This document shows, piece by piece, positions 1 through 8,370 of a stretch of 64,000 bases of DNA. The DNA is from Hymenobacter lapidiphilus. GTDB taxonomy: Bacteria > Bacteroidota > Bacteroidia > Cytophagales > Hymenobacteraceae. Numbering within the stretch: position 1 is the stretch's first letter; each line of letters opens with the position of its first letter. The notes beneath the pieces are model-generated. The model saw only the letters and a program-made list of their open reading frames with translations, was not told the DNA's origin and did no database searches. The stretch spans positions 1-64,000 of the forward strand of contig NZ_QVLT01000001.1 of NCBI RefSeq assembly GCF_003417065.2, written 5' to 3'. Made by a program: the position numbers and the translations under genes.

Positions 1-132
1 TACAACCACGCCAAACGGCTTAAGACCTTGCGCGGCCTCACGCCACATGAATTTGTCTGTGCCGAGTGGCAGAAAAACCCCGTTAACTTTACCCAGGACC
101 CGACCCACCTCACGCTGGGACTATACACTTAA
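1..132 (+). CDS. IS481-like transposase, C-terminal fragment
   Basis: Open from the window edge in frame 1 and ending in TAA at 130-132, giving 43 residues. The sequence has the usual tail of IS481/IS3-type DDE integrases: a YNHAKRLKTLRGLTPHEF block, like the (Y)N..R.h..LgG.TP.ef box downstream of the catalytic Glu, followed by DPTHLTLGLYT. The catalytic core lies outside the window, so completeness cannot be judged. No terminal inverted repeat was recognised downstream. It suggests that the next gene, a broken lipoprotein, sits at the edge of a mobile element. Confidence 0.7.
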   Translation, partial: YNHAKRLKTLRGLTPHEFVCAEWQKNPVNFTQDPTHLTLGLYT

Positions 133-249
133 TGGCTGTTCAACATATTACGTAAATTCTAGCTTAATACCTTACCCTCTGCATCCTTTTGCTTCTGAAT
201 AGGCTCTGCTTAGAAATACAGTTATGGCCTGGAAAATCAACAGTCCATC

Positions 250-788
250 TATGAAAAAGTACCTGCTACCTAAACTAAGTGGAGGGCTACTGGCACTTAT
301 TGGCGTTGCCGTGTCGGGATGCTGCTTTGACTGCATTGACCCCTTGGATTCTAAATTCCTGGAATTTGGCTTTTCTGCTGGCTGACAGCTCGGGTGTTAC
401 TGGTTTTCGCAGAGAAGAGTTACGGTCGGTATACGCCGTGATATATACCAGACCCGGATTTCAAAACCCGGCCGATACTATGCGCCAATTTGGGCCAGGT
501 ACACCTACTACAGATTTCAGAGGGCTGACTATCTACGCTTCACCTAACCAAAACCAATTTCATTTCTCGGTTTACGCCCAGCCCGGAACCCCATTCAGCT
601 ACCGCGTCTTTGTGCCTACTACAGGCAAAATCTTTAATATCGATAACGTATCCCATACTTTCAGCGAAGCCGAAGGCTCGTGCAAATGTCAGTATGTAGC
701 TGAAAAGCGCTTTACCGTAAATGGGCAGCTTCAGGTGCAGCCGATTGGAGACGGCAAAAACAATCCGGTTGTTGTCTTGCCTCGCTAA
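250..788 (+). pseudogene. frameshifted lipoprotein of unknown function
   Basis: The ATG at 250 opens a lipoprotein signal (MKKYLLPKL..., lipobox AVSGC) that runs to a TGA at 382-384. The rest of the protein, from about FLLADSSGVTGF to the TAA at 786-788, is in the neighbouring frame. The two halves join if one base is restored near 370-378 (GGCTTTTCTG, a T4 run). The ATG at 279 in the second frame would give a protein with no signal and an implausible N-terminus, so it is not taken as the start. The mature part contains a CKCQ pair near the end. No family was recognised. The break may be a real mutation or a homopolymer sequencing error. Confidence 0.6.
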
Positions 789-801
789 CCTTACTACCCG
801 T

Positions 802-1668
802 TCAAACCGGCTGTTCCCCCAACCGCCCCATGCACTCCACTAAACTCGCGCGCCAGTGCGGAATGGCTAGGTTTAGCGCAGTTTTGATTTTGGTCTTGTC
901 CATCACCGAGTAGGCAGGGCGGGTGGCTTTAGTGGGGTACTCGGCGGTGCGAATGGGCACAGCGCGGGTGGGCAGGCCACCCAACTCGAAAATAGCCGCT
1001 GCGAAGTCGTACCACGAGGTAACGCCTTCGTTGCTGTAGTGGTAGAGGCCGTAGGCGGTGCTGCCCGATTCGATGATGTGCAGCAGCGCGCCGGCCAGGT
1101 CGATGGCGTAGGTGGGCGTGCCCAGCTGGTCCCAGATGACGCGCATTTCGTCGCGCTCCTGGCCCAGGCGCAGCATGGTTTTCACGAAGTTGCCAGCGTA
1201 CTCGGAGTAAAGCCAGCTGGTGCGCAGGATGAAATAGCGCCCGGCGTGCGCGGCTACCACCTGCTCGCCTTCCAGCTTGGTGAGGCCATACACGCTCAGG
1301 GGCGCGGTTTCGTCGGTTTCCGTGAGGGGCTCGTTGCCGGTGCCGGCAAACACGAAATCGGTGGACAGATGCAGTAGCGTGGCGTCGAATTCGGCGCAGA
1401 GGCGGGCTAGGTTTTCGGCTCCGTCGCGGTTCACCCGGCGGGCCAGGTCCACCTCGTCCTCGGCCTTATCGACGGCCGTATAGGCGGCGCAGTTGATGAT
1501 GTAGGCCGGGCGGTGCTGCTCGAAGGTGGCCCGCAGGATCTCCTGGTTAAGAATATTCGCCTGCTCTTCAGCCAGAAATACGATGCTGGTAAAGCTGCGC
1601 GCCTGGGCAACAGATTGCAGGCACTGGCCCAACTGGCCGGAACCACCGAAAACGAGGGTTTTTTTCAT
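802..1668 (-). CDS. rfbD: dTDP-4-dehydrorhamnose reductase
   Basis: RmlD/RfbD catalyses the last step of dTDP-L-rhamnose synthesis, the NAD(P)H-dependent reduction of dTDP-4-dehydrorhamnose, in the cytosol; the product feeds polysaccharide assembly. The 288-residue length is normal. Visible features are the Rossmann GGSGQLG at residues 8-14, the STDFVF block at 102-107 and the YxxxK catalytic pair Y127/K131 in SVYGLTK. The other rml genes are not adjacent, so the gene stands apart from its pathway. It converges with the broken lipoprotein upstream in the window, leaving only 13 bases between them. Confidence 0.95.
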   Translation of the reverse strand: MKKTLVFGGSGQLGQCLQSVAQARSFTSIVFLAEEQANILNQEILRATFEQHRPAYIINCAAYTAVDKAEDEVDLARRVNRDGAENLARLCAEFDATLLHLSTDFVFAGTGNEPLTETDETAPLSVYGLTKLEGEQVVAAHAGRYFILRTSWLYSEYAGNFVKTMLRLGQERDEMRVIWDQLGTPTYAIDLAGALLHIIESGSTAYGLYHYSNEGVTSWYDFAAAIFELGGLPTRAVPIRTAEYPTKATRPAYSVMDKTKIKTALNLAIPHWRASLVECMGRLGEQPV

Positions 1669-1717
1669 AGTAAGCAGGGATAAATCGACCGCAAATTACG
1701 GCTTTCCCGCTTCCCTC

Positions 1718-2664
1718 CTACCCCTGCGCCTCCCCACCCGCGCCCAGCGCCGGGCCGCCGGGCTGCACGGGGCGCTTGTTGTTGATGGGCTGGAAGGGCC
1801 GCGCGCGGGGCTGTTTTTCGCTCAGATACTTCCAGTAGCGCAACGGCATGTGGCGGCGGTGCAGCTTCATGTTTTTGCGCTCCGGGATGTTCACATGGTC
1901 GAAATACGCCTGCCAGAGCAGTTGAAACAGCGGCTCCCGCTCGTCGAGCACGGTGGCCGATACGGCGGCCCGGCGCGTGGGGGCCGCCCCGGCGTCGAAC
2001 TGCACGATGTCGGTGCGGGTGAGGTCGTAGTAGAGACCGTAGGAGCGGCGGCGGTCGAAAATCAGCAGCGCTGGTCGGCGTAGCGTGTGGTGAAGTGGGG
2101 CGCGATGAGCGGCAGCACATCGAAATCGGGCTCGATGGTGGCGTGGAATAGGCCGTCGGCGGTTTTTTCGAAGCGCACGAAGGCCTCCATGCGGTGCTTT
2201 TCGCGGTACATCTGCTGGGCTAGCCGCTGCACCCGGCGCACGTTGTCGTCGGTGTAGTTCTCGGCAATGTCGCGGCCGGCGCGCATGGCCGTGTCGGCGT
2301 AGCGGAACACCAGCAGCTCCCGATTCGCGTCCTCGCTCAGAAACACGTGAAACAGGCGCGTGCGGGCCTCCTTATCCATGTAGCGCAGCAGCCCGTCCCA
2401 GACGCGGGCGGCGGCCGCCTCATCGGTATCCACTTCCACCGGCCGGGCAAACAGGCCACCCTGCACCGCACCCAGCGGCTGGATGCTATTAGGTGCCGCC
2501 TTGCGGTCGTACACCTGAAAGACCACCGTTAGCAGCCCCTCAAACGAGCCGTCGTAGGCGTAATCCAGAGGTGGGTTTCGCAGCTCGGGCGCGGCCTGGC
2601 GGCGGGTGGCGGCCACGGCCAGCGCTTCGGCCGCCGAGCGGCGCGGAGTTAGGGAACGGGACAT
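1718..2664 (-). pseudogene. DUF4130 / TIGR03915-type DNA metabolism protein, frameshifted
   Basis: The first part starts at 2664 and carries the family hallmark YDGSFEGLLT; it ends prematurely at TGA 2062-2064 after ADQRC. Restoring one base there (TGCTG to TGGCTG) continues as QRWLIFDRRRSYGLYYDLTR and runs on to TAG at 1718, through the typical C-terminal block of aromatic and basic residues (FDHVNIPERKNMKLHRRHMP). Proteins of this family are encoded next to a radical-SAM protein with a helix-hairpin-helix, exactly as seen here, and the pair is thought to act in DNA repair or modification; no activity is established. The N-terminus is about 30 residues longer than usual. It may be a true pseudogene or a base-calling error. 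Confidence 0.8.
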
Positions 2665-2733
2665 GGAGTGAGCAACCTGGCGGGTGGTATAGGAGGCGGC
2701 GGGTGTGGTGCCGCAGCGTTTATCAGGACAGGC

Positions 2734-2928
2734 TTATGCGGCCCGCCGTGGCTGCCGAAACTTACCGTTGTTGCGGGCGGCGTCCTGGTGCATGCGCAAT
2801 ACCACCGGCAGCAGGTCCGAAAGCCTGCAGCAGCAGGCCACGCGGGCTACTTTCAGCGGGGTGGAAGTCGGCGACGAGGCAACGGCAGAATCTTCAGCGG
2901 TGGCGGCGGTACGGTGCGAAACAGTCAT
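2734..2928 (-). CDS. possible small protein, 64 residues
   Basis: Starts with ATG at 2928 and ends in TAA at 2734. Codons are G/C-rich at third positions as in the neighbouring genes, and the frame reads in the same direction as the DUF4130 gene 70 bases downstream, so it could be the first gene of that unit. It contains a CCC triplet and a hydrophobic SDLLPVVLRM stretch but no recognised domain. Two overlapping plus-strand frames here look like shadows. Kept as a weak call. Confidence 0.3.
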   Translation of the reverse strand: MTVSHRTAATAEDSAVASSPTSTPLKVARVACCCRLSDLLPVVLRMHQDAARNNGKFRQPRRAA

Positions 2929-2930
2929 CG

Positions 2931-3032
2931 TTAGTGCTTAGTTTTTAGTATGTAGTGCTTAGTTAGTAGTGTACAGTACGCGCGGGCAGTTTCGAACGAC
3001 CTAGGCACTACACACTAAAAGCTAAGCACTAA
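2931..3032. repeat. imperfect inverted repeat, 32-base arms
   Basis: The left arm, 2931-2962, and right arm, 3001-3032, are reverse complements at 29 of 32 positions. Both are built from TTAGTGCTTAG / CTAAGCACTAA units. The right arm ends one base before the stop codon of the radical-SAM gene, so on that transcript the element would form a 3' hairpin. Related CTAAGCACTA words recur near 12440-12475 and 48531-48760. Confidence 0.75.
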
Positions 3033-3033
3033 A

Positions 3034-4302
3034 TCAAGAGGCTTGAGCAAACAAATCGAGTTGCTGGGTGACGAGGGCGGAGCGGACGGAGCCGGCCCCG
3101 AACAAAATCTGGCGGCGGATGGTCTGCTCGTCGTAGTCGCGGCGCTCCAGGGCCTGGCCACGGCAGGTAAGGAAGAACTTGGCCCGCTTGAGCACCACCC
3201 CGAACTTGTGCAGGTGGTCGAGCCCCAACGGCGTGAAGCGGCGAGCGGCCACGATACGCTTAGCCGAGCGCGCGCCCACACCCGGAATCCGCAGAATCAT
3301 CTCGAAGTCGGCCGTATTCACGTCCACCGGGAATACGTGGCGGTTACGCAGGGCCCAGGCCAGTTTGGGGTCCACTTCGAGGTCGAGGAAGGGGTGCGCG
3401 GGGTCGAGGATTTCGTCGGCCTGGAAGCCGTAGAAGCGCATGAGCCAGTCGGACTGGTAGAGGCGGTGCTCGCGGATGAGCGGCGGCTGCGTCACCTGGG
3501 GCAGGCGGGCGTCGTCGGTGACGGGGATATAGCCCGAGTAGTACACCCGCTTCAGGCCATAGCCCTTGTAGAGCGAGTCACTCAGGTTGATGATTTGCAG
3601 ATCGTTTTCCTCGGAAGCACCCACAATGAGCTGGGTGCTTTGGCCGGCGGTGGCGAACTGGGGCACTTTCTTGAACAGCGCCTTTTCTTCCTTGGTGCGG
3701 ATGATGCCGTCCCGAATCTGAGCCATCGGGGTCAGAATCTCTTCGTAGTTTTTCTCGGGCGCCAGGTTCTGCAGGGCCATTTCCGAGGGCAGCTCAATGT
3801 TCACGCTCAGCCGGTCGGCGTACAGGCCGGCCTCCTGAATCAGCTCTTCCGAAGCCCCCGGAATGGCCTTGACATGGATATAGCCGTTGAATTTATGCTC
3901 GGTGCGCAGCTTCTTAACGATGCGTACCAGCCGCTCCATCGTATAGTCGGGCGAGGAGAAGATGCCGCTGCTCAGAAACAAGCCCTCGATGTAATTGCGG
4001 CGGTAGAAGTTCATGGTCAGGTCCACTACTTCGTCCACCGTAAAAGCAGCGCGCTTTACGTTGTTGCTCTTGCGTGACACGCAGTAGGCGCAGTCGAAAA
4101 TGCAATGATTGGTAAGCAGAATCTTGAGCAAACTCACGCAACGACCGTCTTCGGTGTAGCTGTGGCAGATGCCCATGCCCTCGGCGTTGCCCAGGCCCTT
4201 GTCCACGTTTTTGCGCTTGCCGCCGCTGCTGCTGCACGACACGTCGTACTTGGCGGCGTCTGCCAATATGCTTAGCTTCTCCTGAATGCGCTCTTCGTTC
4301 AT
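3034..4302 (-). CDS. putative DNA modification/repair radical SAM protein (TIGR03916-like)
   Basis: A 422-residue radical-SAM protein. The [4Fe-4S] cluster motif CxxxCxxC is C67/C71/C74 in NHCIFDCAYC. A helix-hairpin-helix DNA-binding motif, PGVGARSAKRIV, lies near residues 340-351. The start was taken at 4302 (MNEERIQEKL) because the 16 residues upstream in frame look non-coding. Proteins of this architecture are consistently encoded beside a DUF4130 protein and are assigned to DNA repair; the substrate is unknown. The partner is the frameshifted gene downstream on this strand, 370 bases away, an unusually wide gap that holds an inverted repeat. Confidence 0.88.
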   Translation of the reverse strand: MNEERIQEKLSILADAAKYDVSCSSSGGKRKNVDKGLGNAEGMGICHSYTEDGRCVSLLKILLTNHCIFDCAYCVSRKSNNVKRAAFTVDEVVDLTMNFYRRNYIEGLFLSSGIFSSPDYTMERLVRIVKKLRTEHKFNGYIHVKAIPGASEELIQEAGLYADRLSVNIELPSEMALQNLAPEKNYEEILTPMAQIRDGIIRTKEEKALFKKVPQFATAGQSTQLIVGASEENDLQIINLSDSLYKGYGLKRVYYSGYIPVTDDARLPQVTQPPLIREHRLYQSDWLMRFYGFQADEILDPAHPFLDLEVDPKLAWALRNRHVFPVDVNTADFEMILRIPGVGARSAKRIVAARRFTPLGLDHLHKFGVVLKRAKFFLTCRGQALERRDYDEQTIRRQILFGAGSVRSALVTQQLDLFAQAS

Positions 4303-4598
4303 AAGGCCGATTTCTGGCTTAAAAATAGTTTTTATCGCGCACACACGCAAGCTTTATAAGACTAATTACATTGGAATCGTTCCGGATTTCGGCAGTAAAA
4401 TCGGGTTGTTTTTTGAAGCAGTAGCAGGGACCGTTGGGATACACCGCGAAGCGCCTGCTTCGCATATTGTTGAACGAAATCGTTATTACGTCAGCTATGA
4501 TATCGTTCAATGAGGCGCGAAGCTGGCGCTTGGCGCTACAGCCCCGGAGTGCCCCAAACCCCGGCTGGCGTCGTACCTTGTTTCTTTCCCGCGTCCGG
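4303..4598. other. intergenic region with imperfect inverted repeat
   Basis: No gene is supported in these 296 bases between divergent genes. An imperfect inverted repeat spans 4457-4523: outer arms GCTTCGC (4457-4463) and GCGAAGC (4517-4523), inner arms TTGAACGA (4470-4477) and TCGTTCAA (4503-4510). A weak promoter-like TACCTTG lies just upstream of the barrel gene, near 4574-4580. Base composition is lower in GC than the flanking genes. Confidence 0.5.
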
Positions 4599-6509
4599 AT
4601 GATAAAGTGCGTGCTACGGCTGCTGATTTTGCTGCTCTGGCTGGGGGCCGGCCTTGCGCCGGCCACTGCCCAGACGGCCCCGCCGTTGCTGCCCGACACC
4701 ACCCGACCGACCGCCGACATCCGCCCCGACTCGCTTCGTCGCCGCTTCGACCAGGAGCGCATGCTCAACGGGCTCAAAAACTACACCCGGCGCAAAACTA
4801 TTCTGGGGCGGGCGGCGGCGGCTGTTTTTTCGTTCCGCGAGCGGCGCGAAGATCAGGCCGGCCTCGACGCGGCCCTGCTCGACCGGCAGTTCGAACAGCA
4901 CAACTACAAAATCGTGCGCCGCATCCGCATTACGTCCCTCGATGCCTTTGGCTACAGTATCTCCGACTCGTTGCGGGTGCCGCGCAACATTCTGGAGAAA
5001 ACCGGCAACGCGTTTCACATGAAAACCCGGCCTTCGCGGGTGCGGCAGGTGCTGCTGCTGCGCGAAGGCCGCGAGCTGGAGCCCCAGGCCCTGGCCGAAT
5101 CGGAACGCTTGCTGCGCCAGACCGACGAGATTCTGGACGCCCGCGTGTACGTGGATGAGCGCACCGCTACCCCCGACAGCGTGGATGTGGTGGTGATTAC
5201 CAAGGACCTGTTCAGCCTGAATGGCTCGTTTCAGCTGCGCGACGTGGGTTCGGGCGTGGCCGGGCTGCGCGATGTGAACTTCCTGGGCATGGGCCACCAG
5301 TTTAAAAACCGCTACGCGTACGGCCGCACCGATGATGGCCCGCGCGCCCAATCGTGGGCCTATGAGGGCAGCTACCGGATACCGTTCCGCGACTTCGTGT
5401 ACGCCGGGGCCACCTACCGCGACGAAACCCGCCGCCGCGAGGGCAGCATCGGCATCTCGCGCGATTTCTACTCCATCAACACCCGTTACGCCGGGGCCAT
5501 CAGCTACAGCTTCTTCGACTGGCTCTACACCACCGCCGGCGACGGCTCGGCCGAGAAGCCCTACGAGTTTCAGGCCCTGCGCTACAACACCCAGGACGCC
5601 TGGGTGGGCCGCGCTTTCCAGCCCCGCAGCTACGACCTGGGCTACGAAAGCCCCGGCCGCATTATCGCGGCGGCCCGCCTGGTCCGGACTTCGTACCAGG
5701 AGAAGCCTTTCGACTTTCTGCAGAGCGCCAACCTGATGCTGGGCACGGTGGGTTACAGCGTGCGCCGCTATTATAAGGACAAGTACCTGTTCGGCTTCGG
5801 CCGCACCGAGGATATTCCGACCGGCTCGCTGGTGAGCTTCACGGCCGGCTACGAGTTCAACCCGGCCGGTAACCGCCGCTACTACGGCGTGCGCCTGTCG
5901 TCGGCCACCTACCGGCCGCAGCGGGGCTACCTGTACCTGAGCGGCGAGTTCGGCGGCTTCGTGCGGGGCCGCAGCAACGACTGGCAGCAGGGCCTGCTGA
6001 GCGGCGAAATCCTGTATTTTACCCGGCTATACAGCACCGGCAACTTCCAGTGGCGGCACTTCCTGTGGCAGCGCTCGGCGCTGGGGCTGCACCGCTTCGC
6101 CAACGAGTACCTTACCATTGATGGCGAGCGGGGCCTGCGCGGGTTCCGGCCCACCGGCCCGCTCACCGGCACCAGCCGCGTTACGCTCAACTACGAGGCC
6201 ACCATGTACACGCCCGTCTCGTTTCTGGGCTTCCGGATGGCCGTGGTGGGCTTCGCCGATGTGGCCTGGCTCAATGCCACCAAGCCCGACCGGCTGCTGC
6301 CCTTCTTCGAGAAGCCCTACACCGGCATCGGCATGGGTCTGCGCTTCCGCAACGAGTACACCGCCATCCGCACCATTCAGCTCACGCTGGGCTTCTACCC
6401 CCGCGGCCTCGGCGCGCCCAACGGCATCCGCATCTTCGAAAACTCGCGCTCCTACTACGACTTCTCCGACTTCAGCTTCGGCCAGCCCGGCGTCACGCGG
6501 TTTCAGTAG
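4599..6509 (+). CDS. BamA/TamA-family outer membrane protein
   Basis: A 636-residue protein beginning with a clear signal peptide (MIKCVLRLLILLLWLGAG..., cleaved near ATAQT). The start at 4599 was chosen for this; in-frame codons back to 4434 look non-coding. A POTRA-like region follows (RIRITSLDAFGYS..., DEILDARVYVDE...VVVITKDLFS), then a long C-terminal region of alternating aromatic and Gly residues ending in a terminal aromatic residue (VTRFQ) after a SYYDFSDFSFG block, as in Omp85 barrels. It also has the ERGLRGFRPTGP segment typical of the Omp85 L6 loop, R-G-(F/Y). It probably inserts or exports proteins at the outer membrane; the client is unknown. It is smaller than BamA, which suggests an accessory homologue. 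Confidence 0.8.
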   Translation: MIKCVLRLLILLLWLGAGLAPATAQTAPPLLPDTTRPTADIRPDSLRRRFDQERMLNGLKNYTRRKTILGRAAAAVFSFRERREDQAGLDAALLDRQFEQHNYKIVRRIRITSLDAFGYSISDSLRVPRNILEKTGNAFHMKTRPSRVRQVLLLREGRELEPQALAESERLLRQTDEILDARVYVDERTATPDSVDVVVITKDLFSLNGSFQLRDVGSGVAGLRDVNFLGMGHQFKNRYAYGRTDDGPRAQSWAYEGSYRIPFRDFVYAGATYRDETRRREGSIGISRDFYSINTRYAGAISYSFFDWLYTTAGDGSAEKPYEFQALRYNTQDAWVGRAFQPRSYDLGYESPGRIIAAARLVRTSYQEKPFDFLQSANLMLGTVGYSVRRYYKDKYLFGFGRTEDIPTGSLVSFTAGYEFNPAGNRRYYGVRLSSATYRPQRGYLYLSGEFGGFVRGRSNDWQQGLLSGEILYFTRLYSTGNFQWRHFLWQRSALGLHRFANEYLTIDGERGLRGFRPTGPLTGTSRVTLNYEATMYTPVSFLGFRMAVVGFADVAWLNATKPDRLLPFFEKPYTGIGMGLRFRNEYTAIRTIQLTLGFYPRGLGAPNGIRIFENSRSYYDFSDFSFGQPGVTRFQ

Positions 6510-6510
6510 C

Positions 6511-6566
6511 GGTGAGCGGTGAGCGGTGAGCGGTGAGCGGTGAGCGGTGAGCGGTGAGCGGTGAGC
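6511..6566 (+). repeat. eight tandem copies of GGTGAGC
   Basis: Exactly eight perfect 7-base copies, beginning one base after the TAG of the barrel gene. No mismatch occurs in 56 bases, which indicates recent slippage expansion. No hairpin forms on its own. Confidence 0.95.
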
Positions 6567-6690
6567 AGGCTACGGGATTTAGCGGGCGCGGTTGGGTTGA
6601 TTGGCTCTGCCCCTACCCTTTGCGTACCTTCGCGCCAAGCTCCAAGGGCCGCACCCGGTCATGGTTAATTTTCAACTTTTAATTGAGAGA

Positions 6691-7521
6691 ATGATTCTCG
6701 GTGATTTCAACGACCTGGAAGTGGTGCGGGAGGTGGATTTCGGCCTCTACCTGACCTCCGACGACGGCGACCTGCTGCTGCCGCGCAAGTACGTGGAGCC
6801 GGGCACCCAAATCGGTGATGTGGTGCGCGTGTTTGTGTACCGCGACTCGGAGGACCGCCTGATTGCCACCAACCTGGAACCCTTTGCCCGCGTGGGCCAG
6901 TTCGCGGCCCTCACCGTGCGCGACGTAACGCCCACCGGCGCGTTCCTGGATTGGGGCCTGGAAAAAGACCTGTTGCTGCCCTACCGCAACCAGCGCCGCA
7001 ACCTGCGCCCCGGCGAGCGGGCCACCGTGTTCGTGTACCTCGACGACACCTCGGACCGCATTGTAGCCTCGGCCAAGTGGGAGTGGTTCCTCAGCTCCGA
7101 CCCGTTTCCCGGCAAAGTGGGCGACGCGGCCGAGCTTTTCGTGGCTGAGGAAACCGATTTGGGCTACAAGATGCTGGTCGATGGCACCCACCAGGGCCTC
7201 ATTTTCCACAACGAGGTGTTCAAGCCCCTGCGCCTCGGCGACGTGCACACCGGCTACATCCGCGCCATTCGCCCCGACGGTAAACTCGACCTGAGCCTGC
7301 AGCAAATCGGCTACGACGAGGCCCGCGCCCAGTCCGACACGCTACTTGAAGCCCTGCGCGCCGCCCCCGAAGGGCGCCTGCCCCTGGGCGACAAAAGCCT
7401 GGCCGACGACGTGTACCGCCGCCTGGGCATGAGCAAGAAAATCTTCAAAAAGGCCTTGGGCGCGCTCTACAAGCAGGGTTTGGTCGATCTGGCCCCCGAG
7501 CACACCCAGCTGCGCAGCTAA
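6691..7521 (+). CDS. S1-domain RNA-binding protein, CvfB-like
   Basis: A 276-residue protein with two or three successive S1-like OB folds (LEVVREVDFGLYL..., LTVRDVTPTGAFLDWGLEKDLLLP, TGYIRAIRPDGKLDLSL) and a C-terminal winged-helix-like tail (VYRRLGMSKKIFKKALGALYKQG) as in CvfB/YitL proteins. These bind RNA and affect expression of other genes; the direct target is not known. Start at 6691 fits the family (MILGDFNDLEVV); ATG 6661 is the alternative and adds ten residues. A TACCTTCG box near 6622 may be its promoter. Confidence 0.85.
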   Translation: MILGDFNDLEVVREVDFGLYLTSDDGDLLLPRKYVEPGTQIGDVVRVFVYRDSEDRLIATNLEPFARVGQFAALTVRDVTPTGAFLDWGLEKDLLLPYRNQRRNLRPGERATVFVYLDDTSDRIVASAKWEWFLSSDPFPGKVGDAAELFVAEETDLGYKMLVDGTHQGLIFHNEVFKPLRLGDVHTGYIRAIRPDGKLDLSLQQIGYDEARAQSDTLLEALRAAPEGRLPLGDKSLADDVYRRLGMSKKIFKKALGALYKQGLVDLAPEHTQLRS

Positions 7522-7545
7522 CTAACCCGGGCTATGCAGAACGGC

Positions 7546-7574
7546 GTAGGGGCGGGGCTTGCCCCCGCCCCTAC
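7546..7574. terminator. GC-rich hairpin after the CvfB-like gene
   Basis: Arms GTAGGGGCGGGG (7546-7557) and CCCCGCCCCTAC (7563-7574) are perfect complements around a five-base loop. No T-run follows, so it may be a dispersed repeat rather than an intrinsic terminator. Confidence 0.5.
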
Positions 7575-7634
7575 CTGCTCCCTCAGCTTCTTCACGTAGC
7601 TCAGAATAACCTGCTCAGTTAACACCTAACCAAG

Positions 7635-8312
7635 ATGCCCAAAACTGCTCTCATTGCCGGTGCCAGCGGCCTGATTGGCCAACAGCTGCTGCCGCTACTG
7701 CTCGCCTCGGCCCGCTACAGCCGCGTTATTGCATTGGTTCGCACACCGCTACCGATGGTGCACGAAAAGCTGGAGCAGCTGGTTGTCGACTTCGAGCGCC
7801 TCGCCGACTACCGGCAGCAGCTCGTGGCCGACGACGTATTCTGCTGCCTGGGCACTACCATGCGGCAGGCGGGCTCGCGCGAGGCGTTTTACAAGGTCGA
7901 TTTCACCTACGTGGTGGAGTTGGCCAAGCTGGCCGCCACCAACTTCGGCGGGCAATTGCTGGTCGTATCGTCGTTGGGAGCCGATGCCCGGGCGCGGGCC
8001 TATTACTTGCGGGTGAAGGGCGAAATGGAGGAAGCCGTGCGCCAGACTACGTTTCATGCCGTGCATATTTTCCGGCCCTCGCTGCTGCTGGGCCACCGGG
8101 CCACCCCGCACCCCAACGAGCGGCTGGCCACCGCACTTCTGGCCGTGCTGAAACCACTGCTACGCGGCCCGTTGCGCCCCTACCGCGCCATTGCCGCCGA
8201 TACGGTAGCCCGCGCCATGCTCCGCGCCGCCGAAGATGATGGCGGCGGCATCCGCATCCATCCTTCTGATGCTATTGCCCGCGAAGGTGGGGCAAGGATT
8301 TCAGCCGGATAG
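7635..8312 (+). CDS. NAD(P)-binding short-chain oxidoreductase, HTATIP2/YbjT-like
   Basis: A 225-residue Rossmann protein with GASGLIG at residues 9-15 and a YxxxK pair at Y124/K128 (YYLRVKGE). The CCLGTTMRQAGS block and VVSSLGA strand are typical of atypical/extended SDRs of the HTATIP2 or NAD(P)H-binding family (PF13460-like). The substrate is not predictable. It is followed within 60 bases by a secreted-protein gene with its own promoter, so it is probably monocistronic. Confidence 0.85.
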   Translation: MPKTALIAGASGLIGQQLLPLLLASARYSRVIALVRTPLPMVHEKLEQLVVDFERLADYRQQLVADDVFCCLGTTMRQAGSREAFYKVDFTYVVELAKLAATNFGGQLLVVSSLGADARARAYYLRVKGEMEEAVRQTTFHAVHIFRPSLLLGHRATPHPNERLATALLAVLKPLLRGPLRPYRAIAADTVARAMLRAAEDDGGGIRIHPSDAIAREGGARISAG

Positions 8313-8326
8313 TGGGAGGCATGTTG

Positions 8327-8334
8327 TACTTTTG
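8327..8334 (+). promoter_or_regulatory. Bacteroidota -7 box TACTTTTG
   Basis: Perfect match to the TAnnTTTG consensus of the Bacteroidota primary sigma factor, 37 bases before the ATG at 8371. It supports that start over the upstream in-frame codons. Confidence 0.6.
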
Positions 8335-8370
8335 CGGGGAATTCCGATTTCTCCAATTCACCTTCCCTGT

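Noticed and set aside
3043..4077. A 344-codon plus-strand frame opposite the radical-SAM gene
   Set aside because: Shadow frame; the minus strand encodes the CxxxCxxC protein.
6511..6566. CRISPR-like array
   Set aside because: The seven-base units are contiguous with no spacers; no other array of regularly spaced repeats was seen in the window.
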